Shown here: positions 1 through 6,587 of the stretch, piece after piece
Numbering within the stretch: position 1 is the stretch's first letter
Layout of the letters: each line of letters starts with the position of its first letter
From: Clostridia bacterium
GTDB taxonomy: Bacteria; Bacillota_A; Clostridia; Oscillospirales; CAG-382
Length of the DNA stretch: 7,082 nt
NCBI GenBank assembly: GCA_017615235.1
Contig: JAGAAM010000069.1
Location: 1-7,082 of the forward strand
Direction of reading: 5' to 3'
Program-made: the position numbers and the translations under genes
Notes under the pieces: generated by a model
Databases searched by the model: none
What the model was told of the DNA's origin: nothing
The model's input: the letters and a program-made list of their open reading frames with translations, nothing else

Positions 1-2399
1 GCCTTGGTCTTCTTGTCCCATTTGCACATGACGTGGCAGTCGCAGTATTTGGTCGGGACCTCGGAGCGTTTGAACACGCCCTTAGCGACACAGCTCGTTC
101 CGCCCTGGAGGTAGTAAAGGTCGTTGCGGCAGGCGTCGGTGGCGAGCTTGCCGGAAAGGGTGCAGTATTCGACTCCCGAAACGAGCGAAGAGGGAAGCGT
201 GAACTTCTTGCTGTAACCGAGCCCGTTCTTCGAATAATAGGAATATATCTCGTCGAACACGCTGTTCCAGAGCTGTGCCGCACAGTTGCCGGAGGCGGTT
301 ATCGCCTTGTTGTTGTCGTATCCGTACCAGCAGGTGGCGACGAAGTCCGGGGTGTATCCGCAGAAGTAAACGTCCTTCTTGTCGTTGGTCGTACCGGTCT
401 TGCCGGCGACCTGGACGTTGTATTTACTGTAGAAATCTATCTTCTTGCGTCCGGTACCGAACTCGCCGACTACGACGTCCTGCAGAAGCGAGGTTATCGT
501 GGCGGCGGTGGTTTCGCTGTAAAGCACCTTGTGGACTTCCTTGTTTTCGAGTATCACGGTGCCTTTGCTGTCGCGGACGGTCGTGTAGGTCCGGGATTTG
601 GAGGTTATACCGTCGTTCGCGAGAGTAGCGTACGCCTGAGTATGCTCGCGCACCGTGACGCCGTAGGTGAACGATCCGAGCGCGAGAGGCGACAGTCCGA
701 TATCGGTGAGCACGGTTCCGTTCGCCAGCGATACCGAGTTGACGAGCGTGGTGTATCCGCTGTCGATAAGGTTGTTGAAGACGTTTTCAAGCCCTAACAG
801 TTCGCAGGTATGCACCGCGACGGTGTTGTAAGAAGCCTGGATCGCCTGGTCGAGCGATACGCGCCCGCGGAACTTGTTGTCGGAGTTCTTCGGCCAGTAG
901 GATTCCGCTTTTTCGTTATAGATCTGGGGCACGTCGTCCACCGGCGTGGCGTAATTGTATAGTCCGGTCTCGATAGCGTAGGCGTAGACGGAGATCGGTT
1001 TTATCGACGATCCGCACTGGCGCTTGCTCTGCGTTGCGCGGTTGAGTCCGCGGCTTTCGCGCTTTTCGCCGAGTCCGCCGACCATCGCAAGGATGTTGCC
1101 GCTGCTCGCGTCCATGATGCACATCGCCGACTGCGCCTGGATGCCGTTCTGCTCCGGCCAGTAGCTCGTATCGGTGAAGACCTTTTCAAGGCACGCCTGG
1201 ATCTGCGGATCGAGGCAGGTGACGATCTCCAGACCGCCGGAGTAAAGCATCCTCGAAGCGGTGGCTTTGTCATAGCCGTACTGATCCATAAGATCCGCCA
1301 TAACGTCGTCCATCACCGCGTCGATATAATAGGAATGCACCTTCGAGGAGGAAAGGCTCGACTCGTTCTGGGCAAGCCGGAGCGGAGCGTCGTACGCCTC
1401 GTTGAACTGCTCCTCGGTGATCTTGCCCTGCTCGAGCATAAGTTTAAGTACCTGGTTGCGTCTTGTGAGGTTGTTTATCGGGTTGCTTATAGGGTCGTAG
1501 TGGGTCGGCCATTTGCCTATCGAGGCTATCGAGGCGCATTCCGCCAGCGTCAGCTCCGAAAGGTCTTTGCCGAAATAGGTCTGTGCGGCGACGCGCACCC
1601 CGTAGCACCCGTGCGAGAGATATATCGTGTTGAGATACATCTCCATTATCTCGCTCTTGGTGTATTTCTTCTCGACGTTCATCGCGCGGAAGATCTCCTG
1701 TACCTTTCGCTGTATCGTCGTTTCGTTCTCGCCGGAGACGTTTTTGATAAGCTGCTGGGTTATCGTCGAACCGCCGCCGTAGTTCGCGCTCGTCGGGATG
1801 AAGAAGTTATAGATAGCCGAAGCCGTCCTCGTCGTATCGACGCCGTCGTGCTCCCAGAAACGCTTGTCTTCGACCGCGACGTAGGCGTTGACGAGGTCGG
1901 AAGGGATCTCGGCGTATTCAGCCCACATGCGGTTCTCACTGCTTTCCAGCGTGTCGTTTTCAAGCATTATCTCCTTCCCGCTGCCGTCGACGTAATACAT
2001 CGTCGTCGAAAGCGAGGAATCGAAACGCAGGTTGTCGAGCCCGGTATAGTCGGCGTCGACGTAATTCTTGATATATACCACGAAGGCGAAAACGATCACG
2101 GCGCCGGTTATGATACCGACGAGAAGGACCGTGAACAGCACGTTCAAAAGATAGGTCACTATCTTGCGCAGAGTGAAAAGCGCGCCTTTAAGGGTGAATT
2201 TTACCGCGGCTCCGGTCTTGCTTTTCTTCTTTTCGCCGCCGCCCTGCGGCTCCTGCGCGGGATCGGCTTCCTGAACGGCGGAAAAACGGCGGGTGCTGCC
2301 GCTGCCGCCTGCGTTCGCATCCTCCGGCACTACCGGGTCGTATCCCCGCGTTTCGGTGTTGTCCGGCACGCGTTCTTTGTTTTCAAAATCCTGCTGCAT
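1..2399 (-). CDS. ponA: Class A (bifunctional) penicillin-binding protein, PBP1A family (3' end beyond window)
   Basis: This is a membrane-anchored peptidoglycan synthase that polymerises lipid II (GT51 glycosyltransferase) and cross-links stem peptides (transpeptidase). The frame gives 799 residues to the window edge without a stop. A low-complexity Gly/Ser/Pro and Lys-rich cytoplasmic tail (1-78) precedes one membrane helix (about 82-109). GT51 motifs appear in order: EDKRFWEHDG (177-186, catalytic Glu177), GGSTITQQ (209-216), RKVQE (231-235, second Glu), KSEIMEMYLN (248-257) and RRNQVL (313-318). Transpeptidase motifs are SSIK (464-467, nucleophile Ser464), SYN (523-525) and KTGT (667-670). 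Past the catalytic domain is a Cys-rich tail (Cys746, 757, 770, 786, 788, 792), then a Lys-rich stretch at the edge. The order GT51 then transpeptidase and all catalytic residues indicate an active class A PBP. It is 31 bases after dnaE, same strand, with a strong ribosome binding site, so probably in the same operon. The symbol is tentative: paralogues such as ponA and pbpF cannot be told apart here. Confidence 0.95.
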   Translation of the reverse strand, partial: MQQDFENKERVPDNTETRGYDPVVPEDANAGGSGSTRRFSAVQEADPAQEPQGGGEKKKSKTGAAVKFTLKGALFTLRKIVTYLLNVLFTVLLVGIITGAVIVFAFVVYIKNYVDADYTGLDNLRFDSSLSTTMYYVDGSGKEIMLENDTLESSENRMWAEYAEIPSDLVNAYVAVEDKRFWEHDGVDTTRTASAIYNFFIPTSANYGGGSTITQQLIKNVSGENETTIQRKVQEIFRAMNVEKKYTKSEIMEMYLNTIYLSHGCYGVRVAAQTYFGKDLSELTLAECASIASIGKWPTHYDPISNPINNLTRRNQVLKLMLEQGKITEEQFNEAYDAPLRLAQNESSLSSSKVHSYYIDAVMDDVMADLMDQYGYDKATASRMLYSGGLEIVTCLDPQIQACLEKVFTDTSYWPEQNGIQAQSAMCIMDASSGNILAMVGGLGEKRESRGLNRATQSKRQCGSSIKPISVYAYAIETGLYNYATPVDDVPQIYNEKAESYWPKNSDNKFRGRVSLDQAIQASYNTVAVHTCELLGLENVFNNLIDSGYTTLVNSVSLANGTVLTDIGLSPLALGSFTYGVTVREHTQAYATLANDGITSKSRTYTTVRDSKGTVILENKEVHKVLYSETTAATITSLLQDVVVGEFGTGRKKIDFYSKYNVQVAGKTGTTNDKKDVYFCGYTPDFVATCWYGYDNNKAITASGNCAAQLWNSVFDEIYSYYSKNGLGYSKKFTLPSSLVSGVEYCTLSGKLATDACRNDLYYLQGGTSCVAKGVFKRSEVPTKYCDCHVMCKWDKKTK

Positions 2400-2406
2400 T
2401 ATTCTG

Positions 2407-2412
2407 CTCCTT
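2407..2412 (-). promoter_or_regulatory. Ribosome binding site of the penicillin-binding protein gene
   Basis: AAGGAG is a strong Shine-Dalgarno match 7 bases before the ATG at 2397-2399, within the 31-base gap after dnaE. It fixes the PBP start and shows that this gene can initiate independently of dnaE, unlike dnaE itself, which has no clear site. Confidence 0.88.
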
Positions 2413-2413
2413 C

Positions 2414-2441
2414 CGGTGAGGGATGAAGAATCATTTCACCG
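2414..2441 (-). other. Small hairpin spanning the dnaE stop codon
   Basis: On the transcript, CGGTGA and TCACCG form a 6-bp outer stem. Within it, ATGA and TCAT form a 4-bp inner stem with a TTCT loop, separated by a 1x3 internal loop. The structure includes the dnaE stop codon and ends two bases before the PBP ribosome binding site. No U-tract follows, so it is not a Rho-independent terminator. It could affect re-initiation or mRNA processing, but a stem this short may be chance. Confidence 0.3.
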
Positions 2442-5400
2442 CGACGTTTCCGTCGCCCATTATCGCTTTAAGCTTCTGCAAAAGCCGCTCGTCGGCGTTG
2501 ACCGACCTTCCCACGGCGGCGCGAAGCTTCTTTTCCTGTTCGAAGTAAACCAAAACCTTCGATTCGCCTTTGCAACTGTCGCAAAGCGCGAGCGCGGGAT
2601 CGAGCCTGTGCGCGTTTTCGGCGGTCACTTTTATATATAACGAAGGCGTTTTCGCTTCCTGCGCTCCGGTCTTCACGGCATTCTGCGGAACGCTTTCCGG
2701 CGTTCTGACAGATCTTGCGATCAGACTTACCGATATTACCGGGTTCTCGCTTTCGTCGCTTTCGGCGGTCTCTTTTATCTCCGGCGTGCCGGTGAACAGC
2801 AGCACCGAGTTTTCGTTAAGGATGTTCCCGCATTCGGTATAAAGGTTAGGGAATACGATTATCTCGACTTCGCCAAGGTCGTCCTCGGCGGTCACGAAAG
2901 CCATTATATCACCTTTTTTCGTAACTTTCGAGCGTTTTTTTGTTAACAATCCGAGAAAATCCACCGTATCGCCTTTTTTTATTTTCCCGTCGCCGAGCGC
3001 GCTCGCTATCTCCGCGGAGTTCAAAGCGCCGGCTGCTTTCGCGGTCTCGCGGTAACCGTCCATCGGGTGGCCGGTAAGGTAAAGCCCGGTCATCTCCTTT
3101 TCGCCGGAGAGCAGCTCGCTCTTCCGGTATTCAGGCAATCCGGAGTCCGGGAAGACGAACGAATTCTCTCCGACGCCGGTCTCGCCTCCGAAAAGGCTCA
3201 TCTGCCCGGCGGAGTTGCGTCCTCTGTCGCGCGTTACCGCGTCGATCGCTGTCTCGAGCCCCGCGACCATCACGCTGCGCTTCATCCCGAAACAGTCGAA
3301 AGCGCCCGCCCGGATAAGCGATTCATAAGCTTTCGCATTTCCGGCTCCGGCGCATCGTTCGATGAAATCCTCGATGCTTTTGAACTTACCGCCGGATCGC
3401 TCGCCGATTATCTTTTCGGCGCAAAGGTCGCCGACGTTTTTCACCGCGGCAAGCCCGAACCGTATGCCTTTTCCTTCGGCGGAGAAGCGTTTTTCGCTCT
3501 CGTTCACGTCGGGCGGGAGCAGGGGAATGCCCATCGAGGCGCAGTCCGCTACGTATTCGCCGATCTTGCCGCTGTGTCCGATGACGGTGTTCAGCAGCGC
3601 GCACATATATTCGCGCGGGTAGTGGCATTTAAGGTACGCCGTGCGGTAAGCGGTGACGGCGTAAGCCGCCGCGTGGCTTTTGTTGAAAGCGTATTTGGCA
3701 AATTCGCTCATCCGGTCGAAAAGTTCCGTCGCGTCCTTTTCCGGAACGCCTTTTTCTTTCGCGCCTTCGATGAATATGCTTTTCTCGTTCTGCATCACTT
3801 CGGATTTTTTCTTCGCCATCGCGCGGCGTACAATATCCGCGTGGCCGTAGGTATATCCCGCGACGTCGCGGCATATCCTCATCACCTGCTCCTGGTAAAG
3901 CATAACGCCGCAGGTCTTTTCGAGCATCGGCTTCAGCTGCGGCAGAGCGTAATGCGTGTTCTGCGGCGCGATCCTGTTGTGCAGGAATTCGTCGATCGAA
4001 AGCGCCGGACCGGGACGGTAGAGCGAAATGACGGAGATGACGTCCTCCAGGTCTTTCGGGCGAAGTTTCGTAAGAAGATTGCGCATCCCTTCGCTTTCAA
4101 GCTGGAATATCCCCAATGTGCGCCCTTCCGAAAGGAATTTATAAGTTTCGGCGTCGTCCTGAGGGACGTTTTCTATTGAAAAACCGGGGACGGCCTTTGC
4201 GATCTCACGCTCGGCGTCTCGGATTATCGTCAGGAACCGCAGACCGAGGAAATCTATTTTGAGCAGGCCGAGATCGGCGACGGTGTTCATTGTGAACTGC
4301 GTCACCACGTTGCTGTCGTTCGTCGCGAGCGGGAGGTATTTTGACAGCGGTTCGTCGGTTATAACGACGCCCGACGCGTGCGTGGAGGGGTTGCGCGGTC
4401 TGCCTTCCAGTTTTTTTGCGAAGTATATGAGTTTTTCGGCTGACGGATCGTTTTTACAGCGCTCCGCAAGCTCTTTGTTCTCGTTAAGCGCGGAATCTAT
4501 CGTCACGCCGAGGTAACGCGGTATCATCTTCGAGATCTCGTCGACGGCGTTATAGCTCATCCCGAGCGCGCGCCCGGCGTCCTTTATCGCCTGACGGCAG
4601 GCGAGTGTGCCGAAGGTTATTATCTGCGCGACGTGCGTCCTTCCGTATTTTTCGCAAACGTAATCTATAACTTCCGGTCTGCGCTCGTCGCAGAAATCTA
4701 TGTCGAAATCGGGCATACTCACGCGTTCGGGGTTCAAAAACCGCTCGAAAAGCAGGTCGTATTTTATAGGATCGACGCGGGTAATGCCGATAAGATAGGC
4801 GCAAAGACTGCCGACGCCGCTGCCTCTTCCGGTACCGACGGGGATATTGCGGCTTCGCGCGTAGTTGACGAAATCCCAGACGATAAGATAATAATCGTTG
4901 AAGCCCATCTCGCCTATGACCGAAAGTTCGTAATCCATACGCTCGCGGTAAACTCCGTTACCGTCGGTAAAGGCGCCGGATCCGGTCATTTCATCATAAC
5001 CTTTTTCGCATAAAGCGCGCAGATAACTCCCGGCGTTATAGGGGGAGGGGACCTTATAAGCCGGCAGGTGCATATGGTCGAAATCGAACTCGAAATCGCA
5101 CATATCGGCGATACGGCAGGTGTTTTCGACCGCTTCCGGCACGTCGGCAAAAAGTTTTTCCATCTCTTCGGCGGTCTTAAGGTAATGCTCGCTTCCTTTC
5201 ATAAAGGAGGCGCTCTCGTCGTCTACCGTGGTCGCAGTCGATATGGCGTAAAGCAGTTTCTGGACTTTTTCGTCCTCTTTTTTGATATAATGAACGTCGT
5301 TCGTCGCGGCGAGAGGGATGCCCAACTCCTTCGAAAAGGCGATAAGAACGCGGTTGACTTCGTTCTGTCCTTCGATGCCGTGCCTTTGAAGCTCAAGGTA

Positions 5401-5907
5401 AAAATTCCCTCTGCCGAATATCCGGTCAAGCACTATCGCGCGCTCCCTCGCGAGCGACAGATCGCCGGCGAGCACCGCTTTCGGGATGCTCCCGGAGATA
5501 CAGCCGGAAAGCGCGACAAGCCCCTCGGAATGCTTTTCGAGCGTTTCGAGGTCGGTCCTCGGTTTTTGATAAAACCCGACGGTGAAGGCTTTCGTAACGA
5601 TATTCACAAGGTTTTCGTAGCCTTTTTTGTTTTTTACGAGCAGGACGAGATGCGAATAATCGGAATCGAGCAATCTGTCCTTCTGCTCCATGGATCGCGG
5701 AGCGACGTACACTTCACAGCCGACGATGGGTTTTATCCCTTCGGATTTGCAGGCGCGGCAAAAGTCTACGGCGCCGTACATAACGCCGTGATCGGTGATC
5801 GCGACGGCGGTCTGACCGGCGTTTTTAACGGCCGACGCTATCTCCGAAATCCGGCATTCGCCGTCAAGAAGGCTGTATTCGGTGTGAAGATGAAGGTGTG
5901 TGAACAT
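2431..5907 (-). CDS. dnaE: DNA polymerase III subunit alpha DnaE (with PHP domain)
   Basis: This is a C-family DNA polymerase, the catalytic subunit of DNA polymerase III, acting at the replication fork with the sliding clamp. At 1158 residues it is full length. The PHP domain (about 1-270) holds HLHLHTEYSLLDG (4-16), ITDHG (37-41), GCE (63-65) and NDVH (203-206). The polymerase core has VGTGRGSG (357-364), PDFDIDF (399-405, catalytic Asp402 and Asp404) and KIDFLGLR (550-557, third Asp552). Further core motifs are SLYRPGP (628-634), YQEQVM (671-676) and FNKSHAAAYA (741-750). IRFGLAAVKNVG (815-826) is in the helix-hairpin-helix region. QMSLF (902-906) fits the beta-clamp-binding motif. An OB fold spans about 980-1065, and a conserved C-terminal domain 1088-1158. 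The OB fold and clamp motif favour the DnaE1 type over the shorter B. subtilis-type DnaE. In Bacillota with PolC, DnaE often extends primers or shares synthesis; PolC cannot be checked here. The ATG is one base after the whiA stop with no good Shine-Dalgarno, so translation is probably coupled to whiA. Confidence 0.98.
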   Translation of the reverse strand: MFTHLHLHTEYSLLDGECRISEIASAVKNAGQTAVAITDHGVMYGAVDFCRACKSEGIKPIVGCEVYVAPRSMEQKDRLLDSDYSHLVLLVKNKKGYENLVNIVTKAFTVGFYQKPRTDLETLEKHSEGLVALSGCISGSIPKAVLAGDLSLARERAIVLDRIFGRGNFYLELQRHGIEGQNEVNRVLIAFSKELGIPLAATNDVHYIKKEDEKVQKLLYAISTATTVDDESASFMKGSEHYLKTAEEMEKLFADVPEAVENTCRIADMCDFEFDFDHMHLPAYKVPSPYNAGSYLRALCEKGYDEMTGSGAFTDGNGVYRERMDYELSVIGEMGFNDYYLIVWDFVNYARSRNIPVGTGRGSGVGSLCAYLIGITRVDPIKYDLLFERFLNPERVSMPDFDIDFCDERRPEVIDYVCEKYGRTHVAQIITFGTLACRQAIKDAGRALGMSYNAVDEISKMIPRYLGVTIDSALNENKELAERCKNDPSAEKLIYFAKKLEGRPRNPSTHASGVVITDEPLSKYLPLATNDSNVVTQFTMNTVADLGLLKIDFLGLRFLTIIRDAEREIAKAVPGFSIENVPQDDAETYKFLSEGRTLGIFQLESEGMRNLLTKLRPKDLEDVISVISLYRPGPALSIDEFLHNRIAPQNTHYALPQLKPMLEKTCGVMLYQEQVMRICRDVAGYTYGHADIVRRAMAKKKSEVMQNEKSIFIEGAKEKGVPEKDATELFDRMSEFAKYAFNKSHAAAYAVTAYRTAYLKCHYPREYMCALLNTVIGHSGKIGEYVADCASMGIPLLPPDVNESEKRFSAEGKGIRFGLAAVKNVGDLCAEKIIGERSGGKFKSIEDFIERCAGAGNAKAYESLIRAGAFDCFGMKRSVMVAGLETAIDAVTRDRGRNSAGQMSLFGGETGVGENSFVFPDSGLPEYRKSELLSGEKEMTGLYLTGHPMDGYRETAKAAGALNSAEIASALGDGKIKKGDTVDFLGLLTKKRSKVTKKGDIMAFVTAEDDLGEVEIIVFPNLYTECGNILNENSVLLFTGTPEIKETAESDESENPVISVSLIARSVRTPESVPQNAVKTGAQEAKTPSLYIKVTAENAHRLDPALALCDSCKGESKVLVYFEQEKKLRAAVGRSVNADERLLQKLKAIMGDGNVAVK

Positions 5908-5908
5908 A

Positions 5909-6586
5909 TTATACCGTTTCGGTCCGTGAGATCTCGATAAGTCTGCGGAAGCGGTGGTTGAGCCCGGATTTGCTTACCGGTTCGCGCATCAGCGCGCGCA
6001 GTTCGGAAAGCGACATATCGGGATTAGCCAAACGCAGTTCCGCGCATTCGCGCAGTTCCTGCGGGAGGTTGCGCAGAATTCCGTAGGCTTCAAGTTTTTT
6101 TATCGCTTCGATCTGTTCCGCCGCGGCTTTCGCCATCCTGTCGAGGTTCGCCGTCTCGGCGTTGCAGATACGGTTGGTGTTGTTCCTTACGTCGATAAGT
6201 ATTATTTCGCTTATCATATCGAGCGCGATCTTCGTGCCTCCGCAAAGCGAGATAACGTCTTCGATATCCTCGGCTTTTTTGAAATAAAGCAGTGGCTTGC
6301 CTTTCCTGACCGCGGCTTTCGGGTAAAGCCCCGACTTTTCAAGGATCTTTGCGAGATACGCCGGATCCTCGCCGTCTTTGAACCCGAAGGACAGCATAAA
6401 ATTCTTTCCGGGGCAGGACACGAACCCGCTGCGGATGAATGCTCCGCGCAGATAAGCGCCGGCGTCTTTTTCGCATACTTCGTCAAGCGTTCCGCCGCTT
6501 TTTCCGGCCTCGAACGCCTTTTGACAGCATTGCTTTTTCGCTTCGATCTCCGAAAGCTGTTTTTTTACCTCGGAAGAAAACGACAT
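5909..6586 (-). CDS. whiA: Sporulation/cell-division regulator WhiA, short form lacking the first LAGLIDADG half
   Basis: WhiA is a DNA-binding protein of Gram-positive bacteria. It is a sporulation transcription factor in Streptomyces and is linked to division and chromosome segregation in Bacillus. It combines an inactive LAGLIDADG homing-endonuclease-like fold with a C-terminal helix-turn-helix. The start MSFSSEVKKQL is the characteristic WhiA N-terminus, followed by the usual Lys/Cys-Cys region (residues 17-21). AYLRGAFIRSGFV (44-56) matches the second LAGLIDADG helix. NRICNAETANLDRMAKAA (138-155) is the conserved linker. LPQELRECAELRLANPDMSL (174-193) and VSKSGLNHRFRRL (204-216) form the HTH domain. 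Typical WhiA proteins are about 300-320 residues; this one is 225. The missing part is the first LAGLIDADG repeat, normally between the CC motif and the second repeat. The reading frame is intact, with no sign of a frameshift. The gene lies one base after murB and one base before dnaE. The family call is strong. Whether the shortened protein binds DNA normally is unknown. Confidence 0.93.
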   Translation of the reverse strand: MSFSSEVKKQLSEIEAKKQCCQKAFEAGKSGGTLDEVCEKDAGAYLRGAFIRSGFVSCPGKNFMLSFGFKDGEDPAYLAKILEKSGLYPKAAVRKGKPLLYFKKAEDIEDVISLCGGTKIALDMISEIILIDVRNNTNRICNAETANLDRMAKAAAEQIEAIKKLEAYGILRNLPQELRECAELRLANPDMSLSELRALMREPVSKSGLNHRFRRLIEISRTETV

Positions 6587-6587
6587 A

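Noticed and set aside
33..797. 254-codon plus-strand frame
   Set aside because: It is antisense to the PBP transpeptidase domain, including its SYN and KTGT motifs; composition is that of a shadow frame.
1335..2426. 363-codon open frame on the plus strand
   Set aside because: It lies opposite the PBP gene, whose motifs are unmistakable. The translation is rich in Arg/Val/His with no recognisable domain, typical of an antisense shadow where the real gene rarely uses TTA, CTA or TCA codons.
3067..4179. 370-codon open frame on the plus strand
   Set aside because: It is antisense to the dnaE core, which carries continuous polymerase motifs on the other strand. No family resemblance and no good ribosome binding site were seen.
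5908..5913. Perfect TATAAT -10 hexamer just before the dnaE ATG on the minus strand
   Set aside because: Transcription would start a few bases inside the dnaE coding region, after its ATG. The best -35 (TCGAGA, 4 of 6) is at an 18-base spacer with no extended -10, so it cannot serve dnaE as called and is probably chance.
5068..5940. 290-codon open frame on the plus strand over the dnaE 5' end
   Set aside because: It is antisense to the DnaE PHP domain and low in recognisable motifs; explained by codon bias of dnaE.
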